In this document: positions 20,548 to 31,855 of the stretch, in pieces
Layout of the letters: every line of letters starts with the position of its first letter
Numbering within the stretch: the first letter of the stretch is position 1
Source: Dipteronia dyeriana
Taxonomy: Eukaryota > Streptophyta > Magnoliopsida > Sapindales > Sapindaceae
DNA length: 64,000 bases
Assembly (NCBI GenBank): GCA_032871835.1
Contig: CM065297.1
Location: 4,266,498 to 4,330,497, forward strand
Reading direction: 5' to 3'
Notes under the pieces: generated by a model
Databases searched by the model: none
What the model was told of the DNA's origin: nothing
The model's input: the letters and a program-made list of their open reading frames with translations, nothing else
Position numbers and translations under genes: made by a program

Positions 20548-22014
20548 TCAGGAAGTAGATTGTTTCCTAGAATTTACTTGATTCCTGATATCTTCAAGAA
20601 GAAGTGCAATGTTGAGGTGAGAAGACCCTCCTTCTTCAACAGCAGCCTTTGCCAACTGTCCAAGCTCTCTGGCTCTTTCCCTTCTCTCTTCAGCTTCCTT
20701 TTCATTATCCATCAACTTCTCCACAGCACTCTTCACATCTTCTCTCTTTACCAGAACCCCGATCTTCTCTTCCTCTCCCCAGGTGGTAGGATATTCCACA
20801 CCAACCCTGACACCAATTTTTAGTATTTGCACAATAAGTTTCTCATTGCAGAATTGGTCCGCGAATAGCGGCCATGTTATTAGTGGCAGGCCAGCAGAGA
20901 TACCTTCCAAGCTTGAATTCCAACCACAATGTGTTAAGAATCCTCCAATTGCATTGTGTGACAATATTAATACTTGAGGAGCCCAACCCCAGATCACTAA
21001 GCCTCTTCCTTTGTTCCTTTCTTCAAAGCCATTCTCCATAGCCCATTTCTGTAACTCATCTGAATTAATTCCTTCTCTTATGACCCAAACGAATGGCCTG
21101 TCCGATGCTTCTAATCCTAATCCAAGTTCTATCAACTGTGCAGGAATTAGATTACAGAGGCTTCCAAGGCAAGCATAGAGTACAGTACTGCAATTTTGTG
21201 AATCAAGCCACTTCAGGATTTGGTTTTCATCAATTGCAGCGTTTTTGCCTCTTTGAGCCTTGTCCAAGTAGTCTCTGTTGTATAGTGAAACGGGGCCAAT
21301 ACACCAGACTTTGCGGTCTCTTACTTTACTATATTCTTTAACATAAGCTAGCTCCAGTTCCTGAAAACTGTTTACAATCACCCCATATGTGGCTAACTCA
21401 GCTTCCTGCAATTTTTCTCCTAGTGGTTTTAATTGTGGAGGCGCGGCATCAATCTGTGGCTTCGTAAATTCAACTTTATCGGGCAAACTTGGGATGACAA
21501 AGTATTCCGACCCTGAGGTTATACTCTCAAGAACTTTGGAAACGTGTGTATTGTGCAAGCACAAAAGGCAAAAGCAACATGTTCCCTGGAAACTAATCCT
21601 TGGAATGTTAAACTTACTAGCAATGTGTGCCGTATATGGCAAACACGTATCAGAAATTACACAGTTTGGCTGCGGTTTTAGCTCCTCGAACAATTTTTCA
21701 ACCGGCTCTTGTAGTGTTCCAGCTGCTGTGAAGAATTTTGTGGCCAAGTTCAGTGAAGGCATCAAGTCTAAATTTTCACACCCTTCTGATAATCCTGCTT
21801 CTTCCCATGGAAACTGGAGTTGGATTAATCTGATTTGGAGTCCGGATTCTATGGCACGAGCAAGTGTTTTTTCAAATCGAGCTGCATTATGTGGTGTGGT
21901 GACTATGGTGATGATAACGCCGTGTTGCGCTAGCAGCCTAGCTATGTCTATCATGGGGATCATGTGGCCCTGAGCCATGAAAGGAAATAATACAAAGTGA
22001 AGCCGATTTGCCAT
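20548..22014 (-). CDS. UGT-B: UDP-glycosyltransferase, UGT73 type
   Basis: Intact single-exon enzyme of 488 residues. [17 protein letters not shown] gives the catalytic His at residue 17; the partner Asp is D122 (VISDTCLPY). The donor domain has a complete 44-residue PSPG box, W344-Q387, with [20 protein letters not shown] and terminal DQ, consistent with UDP-glucose use. Odd: VIWGWAPQ has Trp where IRGWAPQ is the family norm, directly before the PSPG box. The C-terminal helix region ([33 protein letters not shown]) is complete. The UGT fragments at 5855-5967 and 20098-20360 resemble this gene closely, so it belongs to the recently duplicating lineage here. A TATA-like motif lies about 50 bp upstream. 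Acceptor cannot be inferred; UGT73C members glucosylate varied phenolics, triterpenoids and hormones. Confidence 0.94.
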   Translation of the reverse strand: MANRLHFVLFPFMAQGHMIPMIDIARLLAQHGVIITIVTTPHNAARFEKTLARAIESGLQIRLIQLQFPWEEAGLSEGCENLDLMPSLNLATKFFTAAGTLQEPVEKLFEELKPQPNCVISDTCLPYTAHIASKFNIPRISFQGTCCFCLLCLHNTHVSKVLESITSGSEYFVIPSLPDKVEFTKPQIDAAPPQLKPLGEKLQEAELATYGVIVNSFQELELAYVKEYSKVRDRKVWCIGPVSLYNRDYLDKAQRGKNAAIDENQILKWLDSQNCSTVLYACLGSLCNLIPAQLIELGLGLEASDRPFVWVIREGINSDELQKWAMENGFEERNKGRGLVIWGWAPQVLILSHNAIGGFLTHCGWNSSLEGISAGLPLITWPLFADQFCNEKLIVQILKIGVRVGVEYPTTWGEEEKIGVLVKREDVKSAVEKLMDNEKEAEERRERARELGQLAKAAVEEGGSSHLNIALLLEDIRNQVNSRKQSTS

Positions 22015-22061
22015 TTAATTTGAGTAGGATAAATTGAAAAATGATTTGAGCCAATGAATTT

Positions 22062-22069
22062 GTTATATA
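22062..22069 (-). promoter_or_regulatory. TATA-like box of UGT-B
   Basis: TATATAAC on the minus strand about 50 bp before the UGT-B start codon, in a plausible position for a short-leader plant gene. A CCAAT word lies on the opposite strand at 22051-22055. Position and sequence only; no transcript evidence. Confidence 0.5.
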
Positions 22070-22399
22070 CCTATTAACTCTAAATATTGCTGAAGTAAGT
22101 GCATACGTAGGCAAGTCAGATTGTCCACAACAAATGTTGTTAACATCCTAAACGACAATATCGAGGATAATGTTCTATAATATTCTTGAAGAAATCTCAT
22201 ATAGAAATTTGTTTATTTTTCCATGATGATGTTGCCGTACAAAGGATGCCATACCCACATAATAAAAACAAAGGAAAATAAATTTAAGTTGTAGACTTTG
22301 TAGTATTCCCACCTCATCAATCAGAAAACTCCAAATAGAGATAACAATCTTCATTTTCAGCTTTACATCAATGAGAATACGAGACCCTCGGAGTCGGTT

Positions 22400-23003
22400 T
22401 GATATTGCTTTTAATAAGTTAAAATCAGATTATTTTATAATTTTGATATAAAATTATATTTGGTAAAACTTTCAAAAGTGATTAATTGATAATTTGACAA
22501 CTTTTGACAGCGATTTTAAGAAGTAGGTGAGAGGTCACTTTTTGAAAGTGATTATGAAATAATCTATTTCAACATTTATTATAAGTTTTAAAATATCATT
22601 ATTACCCTTATCAAATCAAGTTAAAATCATTTATATTACTTATTTCATCCAAAATTAAATATTCTATTTAAATATTGATTTGATTTATAAAATCTTTTAA
22701 TTGTTCTTATGGATTTTTTTTTCCAATTTAAATATTCTACTTAAATATTGATTTAATATATGTAATTAATGAAAAAAATGAAATATGGTCCTAAACTATC
22801 TACATTTTAATCATTGTAACTAATCTCATCACTTTTGCAATAAAATTACCAAACATATATATACTACTTTTGAGTTATACAGTAGTTTTAACAATACAAT
22901 TAACCAATCATCTATTGTTTAACGTCACAATAGATTAATCTTTCAGCACAACTAACAGTAATTATTACAAAAATTACAGTAATACCAAACTAACCCTTAT
23001 TCT
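22400..23003. repeat. MITE-like element
   Basis: Left end GGTTTGATATTGCTTTT and, inverted at the right, GTTTGGTATTACTGTAA, resembling the GTTTGGTATTGC terminus of common plant MITEs. Very AT-rich interior without coding sequence. Ends and target duplication are not exact. Confidence 0.5.
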
Positions 23004-23151
23004 GACTGGTATTTTTTATGGACCAGACCACTGGATTTTTTTTTAAAAAATTACATAAATTCGGGGTTTTTTTTGGTGATGATTCGAATCCACAACTATA
23101 TAGTATAAGTGTGAGGGGTATATCATTCGTTAAGACCCTTGATTTACTTAA

Positions 23152-23599
23152 TAGCGTGTTTGGTAGAGATGAAAAGGGAGAGGAAAGAAGGGGTGGAGGG
23201 AGAAAGGGAGAAGAAAATGGGAAAGTATAGTGTTTGGTATGAGAGAAAAATGGAAGGAAGAGAAAAATAGGAGGAAAAATTTATGGGTGAAATCCACTAA
23301 TTTTAATCCTCCCAAAAGTGGAAGGAAAATGGGGTTTAATTGAAATCACAAATTTACTCATCTTTTTTAATCCTTTCATTATAATGTAAGAGTAAAATAG
23401 TAAAATTGATAAAGAAGATTTTTTATCTGTTGTCTTATGCTCAACTATACCAAATAAAGGAAATGAAAGATCTCCTCATTCCTTCCCGTTTACCAAACAG
23501 CTTAAGGAAAAAATATTTTCCTTTCTTTCCCTCATGTTTTCTATCTCTTCAAATATTTCTATCCTTCCTATTTTTTTCCTCTCCACCGAACACATTCTA
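23152..23599. repeat. MITE-like element with GTGTTTGGT termini
   Basis: Left terminus TAGCGTGTTTGGTAGAGATG, purine-rich; right terminus, read inverted, TAGAATGTGTTCGGTGGAGA with the same purine-rich continuation. No open frame. The remainder up to 24230 is AT-rich with no recognised gene. Confidence 0.6.
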
Positions 23600-24230
23600 A
23601 GTTTATTATGGATTTACACAATAATCTGCTTAGTCATCCACTTTGGTGGCAAGTCCCCCTTTTCTTCTAGTGCTGACATCATCACATCTACCGTTGATCC
23701 CATATAGTGGCAAAGGCAATACCACCACCTTGTGACATGTCGGGAAGATATTTAATGTTTAACGCAAATTAATACATCTAAAGGATCAATGACAATACAA
23801 TTCATTGTTGTAAATAAGGTGAAGAGGAAATTCTGATATTTATTTATAAAATTATGATGTTGTTCACGTATATCCATTCTCAATAAGTTAACTGTATTTA
23901 TCCATATTTTATAGGTGATTTAACGAAAATACCCTTTAAAATTCTTTTGTTGACTTCCATATCCATCGTCGCTAATTACTTTTTTTTCTCTTTCTTTTAA
24001 GTTTTCTCTCTCATCAATTTTAAGTTTTTTATTTTCTTCAATTTTAATAACTTGAATCTTCATTGGCACTTTCTCTCTTTTCATGGATTTTCTTATTTCT
24101 CTCATCCATTTTTGTTGCTCTCTCTATAATTTTCTCTTCGAAATATTGTTTTCCTAGTTGAAACGATTCCAACGGTATATTATGGGTAAAATTTTGATAT
24201 CGTTTTCCCCCTCAAAAGTCATTTGAAAAT

Positions 24231-24356
24231 GTTTCCAGAAACTTTACACAATAAAATATCAGCATGATTACACTTTGAAATATTAACATATTTACACGAT
24301 ATTGATATTTCATTGTGTAATAATATAGATATTTTATCGTGTAAAGTTTCTGGAAA
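24231..24356. repeat. Inverted repeat, arms about 29 bp
   Basis: Arm 24231-24260 (TTTCCAGAAACTTTACACAA...) is matched in inverse by 24328-24356 (...GTGTAAAGTTTCTGGAAA) with about one mismatch, spacer about 67 bp. Could be TIRs of a tiny element or a hairpin-forming transcript. Confidence 0.75.
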
Positions 24357-24376
24357 AAAAAATCAGATAAAAGTGG

Positions 24377-24475
24377 AACAAACCTCTATCAATGGTGGTT
24401 TGTGTGATGGAGGTTTGTTCGTAGATTTCCAATGATGGTGTTTTGTTCGCAGACCTCCATTGATAGAGGTTTGTT
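24377..24475. repeat. Perfect 19-bp inverted repeat with extra nested units
   Basis: AACAAACCTCTATCAATGG at 24377-24395 is perfectly inverted at 24457-24475. Further partial units (GATGGAGGTTTGTTCG, AACCTCCATCAATGGAG) lie between and after, so several pairings are possible. Confidence 0.8.
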
Positions 24476-24750
24476 AAACCTCCATCAATGGAGATCGATG
24501 AAGATGATTAAAGAAAAATCTATCTCACATGTCATAAATGCACCAAAGGTATTTTTGTCCAAAAATCATTTCTCTTGGATAAAAATAGTGAAGTTATTGA
24601 GAAATGACATCTTTAAGTGCTCCCCTAATTTTATGGTTATTTATGGTTTTAGCCCATAAGTGAAATCAACCCTAGAATTTCTAAATGCATTATGAAAAAT
24701 TAGAGATGAAATCTAACAAGATTTGTATTTCAAAAAACAGAAAACAAGAA

Positions 24751-24958
24751 TATTATTATATATGAAACTTTTCTCTTTAATACGTACTGATAAATATATA
24801 TCAGTGCATTGTATATGGTCTATTAGATTCAACCGCTTTGACTCCATCTGTGTGCACTTGTCGGTGCTTACCAATAATCTGTAGCCCACATACAATACAC
24901 TGATGTATTATATATCGGTACGTACTGAGGAAAAAGGACTATATATATATAATAAATT
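24751..24958. repeat. Fold-back element (hairpin, arms about 65 bp)
   Basis: The left arm (TTTTCTCTTTAATACGTACT, then GATAAATATATATCAGTGCA) is matched inversely by the right arm (ATACACTGATGTATTATATA, then CGGTACGTACTGAGGAAAAA). TA-rich ends extend the pairing. The central loop is about 65 bp. Such short fold-back elements are MITE relatives. Confidence 0.75.
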
Positions 24959-25279
24959 ATTAATTAATGAAACCAATGAGACAACATATTCTTACAAATG
25001 GAATTTTAAACATATATTATTATATAATGTAATCAAAAATATTAATCTATCAAAACAATTATTAATTTATCAAAAATTAAATTAAACATGTTATAGTATA
25101 TATCACCAGTTAAGAAAATCTTGAATTTAATTATGTATTTTTTAGTTTCTAAATGGTGTCATATCAGTATTTCTATTTATTATGGACCCATTTTAGAAAA
25201 AAAAAATAGAAAAATGTGTGATTGGTAAAAACTGAAGGGTTTTTCGGTCAACATTGTTACCAAAAAATACAGGGATTAG

Positions 25280-26063
25280 ATGTGTCATGTCAACAAAGTC
25301 AACCAGAAAGGACCAACCCAAGCCAACCAATAAACGACCTTAAGACCTAGTCAGGTTTACCCAAGTGGTCGAGTGAGGATAACCTGATTACCGGTCAGGT
25401 AAAGATGGTCCGATCAGGTTCAACTAACCGATCTAATCAAAGAGTCTGGTCAGGGTAACTGAGATTTAGTTGGGTTAGATAGTTGGTCGGTCAACAATAC
25501 ATGGAAGATGTTAAGTTCAGAACAACCACGACTTAAACACGTAGAGAAAGAGTCTTACCCAAACAAGGAACCGAGAAGTACACTCTGATAAGGAAACAAA
25601 TTTCCTTAGAGATACCATACTCCAAATCTGGAAAGAGATCTAATTCATTTAATGCACAAGATATACAAAACATGAATGAAGATAAAGACGACTCCAACAA
25701 ATTATAGTGTAAGACCCGAATTTTATTCCTTCTTTATTAGTATTAATAATAATATTAATATAAATAGGAATACAATCATTCAGTTTCTTTTTGTTAAGGC
25801 AACTAAATCATCCGGTATTAAAGCAGAATATTTTGACAGTAAACCATTGATTCTTTAGCATTATTACAAGTCAATTAAATGAGATTTGATATAAGTCAAT
25901 TTTCGCATTTAGAGTGATTTGAAATAAGTCAATTCCACATTTAAAAAGGATTTGAATGTTTTAGCAAAATCAGTGTAATTGTATATAAGACCCAAATTAA
26001 TTCTCTTTTTTATTAATGATAATAATATTATGACATTAATAAGATATAAATAGAAACATATAC

Positions 26064-26106
<43 letters not shown>

Positions 26107-28930
26107 TAGTCAACTCCTAGTTTATTTTATTAAGGCAACTAATTACTAGTGATTGATTCCTTCCCTAATATCAATAAAGGACAATCACCAAGCAAATCAA
26201 CTCCATATTTAGAGGGATTTGGATATACTAGCAAAATTGGTAGGATATGTATAACTCCAATATTTTATACTTATTCACATATTCATATATATTTCAAAGG
26301 AATGTCAATGAAAGTACCATTTTCATACTATTCTGAAACTCCTTGAAGGTATGATTTTCTCAAGCATTGTTTCATTTTTTTTTTAATTTTTGATTAAAGT
26401 TATAGTCTTTTTCAAACCTTTTTTTTTTGACACAAAATATCTCATTTATAAAATTTAGGCCTCTATCAATTTCTTAATTTGAGTTTTATGGAGATGTTTT
26501 AATGTATAAATTTTGGAGTGAATGAAATAGATGTATTTACATGAAGTTTATAATAAATTACTGGGATTTTTGGAGTCTATTAAAGAGTTCAAGATTGAGT
26601 GTTTGTAGGTTGAGATTTTGATTTGTTTAATACTGGTGAAACAACTTACTATTTTGGTTATTGTAGATATATTTTTAGGTGGCAATTGATGGTGAATTTT
26701 GGTATGAGAATAGTAGACACATATATCAACATATGTTATAATTTTTGGAATTTTTAGTGGTGTTTAGTTTAGGGATATTTTATTTCTAAAACAGTTGTGG
26801 GTGAAAATATTTCTGAATTATTAAACTGACCTTATTGTATTGGAGTAATTTTAAATTGAGTTTTTGGAAGAATTTAGGTCTACGTTTTGGTAATATGCCT
26901 ATACAGACATTATTGAATCCGGAAATAAATTTTTATGAATTTTGGTGATGTTTAAGCAATTTAATTCTTTGGGTATATTTGATGTTTAAGCCATTATGTT
27001 TAGGCTGATAGTCATGAGCTCTTGGTGTTGTAGTAATTTTAATTCTCAAATGGAGAAAGGAAAAATTTTGATTTTCGGTATAGATTTAGATAACAGATAA
27101 TTTATTCTATAAATAAAGTTTTAGAATTTGTCATGGTTTGTAGGATTATTAAACATTTATACGAAGTCTAATTGAAGGATTAAATTTATGCTGTTAGGAT
27201 TGACCCTTGTGTGTTTAGAAACTTATATAAATTTATAGGTATTTTTAAAATTACGCTATTTTGAGGGGAGTTATTAATCTGATTTTTGAATCTATTTACT
27301 AAGTTTTGCAATTTTTTGAGGCCTTTAAGATTTTCGAATCACTAACGTTTGAGCACTAAAATCTGTTTTCTGAAATCTCTTCAAGAAAATGAACAAAAAA
27401 AATGTATTTATAAAGTTGAGTTAGAACTCTTTTATTTGGCTGGTTTAATTGAGGGATTATATTCTATATGTTTAGGTTTCTCTCATGATTTTCCAATATC
27501 GTTAGTGAAACCTTTAACTTGTTCATCGGAGATAAGTAGATTTTTTTTTACATAATATGTAGTTGCATAAAGGTTTTTCTTAGAAGAACAAATTTATTTA
27601 TCATATTATTATATTCTGAAATATTTTATTATATATGATTATGTATGTAAATAAACTCATTTTCTCACTTATGTAGTCTTTACTTACATATTCATTGCCT
27701 AATTGTTTTTGAATAAATTTTACTCTTACTAGAACTTATTGTTTAAATGCTTAAATGTTTGGTTCTTTTACGCTTTAGAAATGCAAATGTATTATGATAT
27801 AAATATTTTGAAAATAATGTTTTAGCTCAATGTCAGTAGTAAATGAAATGTAAAATGAAATGAAATGTTGATCACCGGTGATAATGTAACTACAGCGCGC
27901 GAGACATATAAAATTTTATGATTTTGGTCTTGTACCAATCTCTGAAATGTAAATGGTCGGGTCACCGAGGGTATCGGTGACACTACTTGACTTGAGCTTA
28001 TTTTTATGAAATGTTATTAATCGTTATCGTATATTGAAAATGATAATTTTACAAGTTTACTTATTTATTGAAAATGTTACTTTTGTAATTTTAATTGTAT
28101 CTGAATATTTGAAAAGTTATGTATGTAGTAAATGTTATTATAAATTTCATAAATGTTTTCGATTACGTATTATGCAATACATACCGAGTTGGCAGCTCAC
28201 CCCTTGTCATTTAACGTTTTGCAGACTAAGTATCTTAAAAGTTGACCGCTAGAGCTATAGACTTTCAGGAGGGTGAAGTTATTGAGATTATATATAATTC
28301 TCTGTTTTGTTTTGTTACTTAGAATTTGAGTTTAGGTGCTCGATATTATTTTAATTTTCCTTTAGAGTGTTTTGAACCTTGTCGTTGGAATTATTTGGAG
28401 ATATATTTACATTTTAAAATGTTATATTTCGAGTTATTCGATGATTATTAGTTTCTTTGGGTGAAGTAATTGATGGTTTATGATATAACATTCCAAATCA
28501 AAGTGTTTAATTACTCTTTGGATTTTGGGGTGTTACATAGAGTCCCATTAAACTTCGTCAACTTTCCTTATTTACTTTGAGAATTAAGGTTCTATGCATG
28601 ATAAATAAACCCTAAAATTTCATTATAACCATGTTCTGAAAAATGTACAAAGAGCATAAAAGAGATCGAGCATTTAATTCATTTCTACATAGTGAAAATC
28701 TTTCCTTTGTCCTCTTCGACAACCATGATTTTTTCTCTTCTTGAGTTCTCCACGTAAAACCTCATGTTTTGCTTGATAATTTTTTTTATCTTGCTTTATG
28801 ATTTGATTATTGATCCTTATCTGCTTGCTAGACGCATGGTAGATTTTAGTAATCTAAAAGTCTCCGACAACAATTGGCATTGGAAGGAGGGCGAAAGTTG
28901 TGTTACAGAATCAACCCGAAGAACTAGTGA
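25280..28930 (+). repeat. Tat-like gypsy 5' LTR and leader, split by a solo LTR
   Basis: Sequence at about 25280-25707 and 28538-28930 behaves as one LTR plus leader ahead of a gypsy gag (28940). It contains GTCAACCAGAAAGGACCAAC and repeated GGTCAGG/GATCAGG motifs. The solo LTR 25708-28537 was inserted in it. Start at 25280 is a guess; no primer site of canonical form is visible (GACAACAATTGGCATTGG near 28868 is the candidate position). Confidence 0.5.
25708..28537 (-). repeat. Complete solo LTR of the long LTR family (2.83 kb)
   Basis: Plus-strand left end TGTAAGACCCG and right end GGGGTGTTACA are short inverted termini. Flanks TATAG (25703-25707) and TAGAG (28538-28542) differ at one base and are likely the target duplication. 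Copies 1a and 1b (4969-5854, 5968-8310) match it in inverted orientation and together cover its whole length. It contains a (TA)n tract (about 26067-26104). No coding sequence, so an LTR left by unequal recombination is the best reading. Confidence 0.82.
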
Positions 28931-28939
28931 AATGTTAGC

Positions 28940-29523
28940 ATGGTAAACAGTAGAGATGGGAGTCAATCCTCGCATGACGTTAACACCTCTAGCTCGATAA
29001 ACGCTAGTGTCATTGAAGGAGGATTGCCTTCCACCACCCCTGTCACAGACAACCAGGTTGTGATAACTTCCATGTACACCCAGTTGGTATCTCGTCAGAG
29101 ACATTCCAACACGTCCAAAAATCCTTGCAGAGAGTTATTGATGATGCAGCTAGGCAAGGAATCAACATAACGATGACTGCCAACTTGAGTTCCCTGTATC
29201 AACTATCCACGTCTGTAGTAGCCCAAGACCCTAAGTTGCGTTCAGAGATAGTGGGCATAACCCCAGGTGCTCCAAGTAAAACCGGTAGAGATATGGTGGA
29301 TCATCGCGAAAGAATGGGGCTTTCCCAAAGAAGAAATGATCACCAAGATGATCGGAGTCACAGGGAGGATAATCACACAACGAGGACCACAAAGAGAAAA
29401 GATGATCGAGATGAAGGGGGACATAGAGAGCCCAGTCTTCAGGTAAATGTGGGAAGATATGATGGGGGTCAGTCAGAGTACACCCGGGAGGACCGTTATG
29501 GTAGTCGTAGGAGAAGATCCTGA
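28940..29523 (+). pseudogene. Gypsy gag remnant (Tat-like)
   Basis: Begins MVNSRDGSQSS (28940), resembling the MVNTR start common in plant gypsy gag proteins. A frameshift leads near 29125 to RVIDDAARQGINITM and a charged Arg/Asp/His-rich tail (29300-29520), the usual gag C-terminal nature. It stops before any zinc knuckle or protease; at 29700 a copia LTR begins. Assignment to the Tat lineage is inference. Confidence 0.6.
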
Positions 29524-29699
29524 TCCGACTCAACTGATGAAGATGTCCCACCTAGGAGACACAGAGTGACCGGCTCTCTGGCTAGGTTCAACCAACACAC
29601 TGCTTAGATTACAGGGTGTATACTAAGAAATCCTTATAGGATCACCATTCGTCAAACATTTGATGAGCAGGGGGAACCAAAGGGCCAGCGAGATGTCTT

Positions 29700-30419
29700 T
29701 GTTGGAACCTGGTTCACTGGTAACGCATCGAAAATAGTTTTTTTTTTTTTTTTAAGATCGTAAACGATTTGGGACCAATGAACTTGAGATTGTAATTTGT
29801 TGGAACTTATACATATAAAATTATTACAATAATATAGTATATGTATACACAAAAAATTGAAATCAATATAATCAGAAGAAGATGTTAGAACCTTACCAAC
29901 GTTTGGATGATCCTTCACTTCTTACAATATTCCTAGTCTGTACCACTGATCTTCCTAGCTTTTCACAGAATCGGTAATTACGTGTAGGCGTGTCACATAC
30001 TCAGGAACTTAGAAGGATATAGAGAAAAGAAGAAGAAACTATTTCTTTCGAGAGAAGACAACTTAGAACAGTTCTAGTTGTTAAAAATATCTTGTATATT
30101 TTTTTCTTTAAAGTGCATGAACATACCCTTCCAAAAAACAAGTTTTGTTTTTCTTTTCTCTTTTATGCGCACACCCACATTTGTACAATACCTTATGCGT
30201 GTGGCTTTTTTGTTCAACGCATACATTTCAAATGTGTAATTTAACACACGTCAATTGCAACAAATGCAAATTAAAGTAACTTGATTAGTTTTTTTTTTTT
30301 TTTTGTGTTAATACACGCACACTTTACTTGTTTAAAAACCAAATACCTGATCAGTTTCTTGTATGCATTAATGTAGTTTTTTTAAGTTTTATATCAGTTA
30401 TACATTCAGTTTTCAAAGA

Positions 30420-30477
<58 letters not shown>

Positions 30478-31855
30478 AATATATATTTTTTATCTGTTAA
30501 AACTAAATAATATCTTTTCTTTGATTTTAAAAACTTTTAAAAAATATCTCATATCCTTAAAAAATAATTAAATATTTATTTTTGAATTTAAACATTTTAA
30601 ATTCAATTACAAATATTTTAAAAATAAAATAATCATATTATCTTATTTTATTCAAAAACAAATATCACAAACATCCTCAATTTAGTAATTAATTACATAA
30701 TTAATTAATCTTATTATTTAATTTATTTAATCACCATTATTTATTAATTAAATAATCTCATTATTCAATTAATTCCCGAATAAATACGTGTCACTTTCGT
30801 AACACAATTAATTAGACAATCCAATTAATTAATCATGACCCTTGTTACCTAAATCGATTGGGCTAGCAAGGGGACCTAATGGACCCACAGTATTTTGAGC
30901 TCCAATAATCCTCAAAATAATTAATTAAACTCTTTAATAAATATTCATTGATTATTAACTCCGCTGTTATTCCACTAAAAATTCGAAGTTGCACTCTCTC
31001 AACTTCAAACGCTTTTACATAGACCGATACAACTCGGTGCCCATCGATATAGCTATTACACATGGTGTGAGCCTCCACAATAGTTCATAATTAGAGTTGG
31101 GTCATAATGTCCATTATACCCCTCTAATTACATATATCTTTTAAGTACTGTTGATTCTCTAATGGACAATAAATCATATTTCCTCACGAAATTAGGAGAG
31201 CGCTCATATTGTCCAAGCCCCGAATCAACCCTTAAGGAAACTACCATTTACTTCTCACAAGAAGGAGTGGATTTCGCTTTTGTGTACAGACCTTCCTAGC
31301 CACAAGCCAGACCGCAATCTCAACATATGGGGCATATTGATCAAGAACTGCATCCGACCTCACCCATGGTATACCAAAGACCACGATCTAACCTGAAGGA
31401 GTCGATAAGACACTCATGATTAAGATCACCCACATATAACAATCATTAGTTGATATATACGAATCTCATCGGTAAACGGATCTTGGTGAGAGATTCTTAT
31501 AGATCATGGCCTAGTCCTATTTGATCATATCATACAAGGTGCCTCCATTCCCATATCTTCATATGAATGATTCAGGATAGAATCACCGTACATTACAGAA
31601 TGGACTGTAACTATAGATTAACCATAAACAAGTTTTATTTGCTATCTATGGACTCTTTAGATTGCACGTCTCTTACTGTATCCATCCATTTATGACACTC
31701 ATATACACAGTTCGAGATTGCATCCGGCAATCTAGGATGTTAAATATATGGACAAGTTATAAATTAAACAACACAATAAGAATGAATTGAACTTTTCTTT
31801 TATTTATTTCATAAATCCATTTACAAATTACATCTTTAGGGTATAAACCCCAATA
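29700..31855 (-). repeat. 3' LTR of minus-strand copia element
   Basis: Plus-strand left end TGTTGGAACC (29700) and right end CCCCAATA (31855) give inverted termini TGTTGG...CCAATA (terminal CA mutated to TA). Immediately beyond, CTCCCACTTGCAC is, on the minus strand, the purine tract GTGCAAGTGGGAG that precedes the 3' LTR in this copia lineage. It contains a (TA)n tract at about 30424-30475 and a T-rich run at 29739-29755. Length 2.16 kb suits Angela-like elements. Confidence 0.78.

Noticed and set aside
28764..28946. 60-residue plus-strand frame before the gypsy gag
   Set aside because: It spans the LTR-leader junction and shows no protein features; the gag start is better placed at 28940.
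30424..30475. Open frame made of Ile-Tyr repeats
   Set aside because: Translation of a (TA)n microsatellite.
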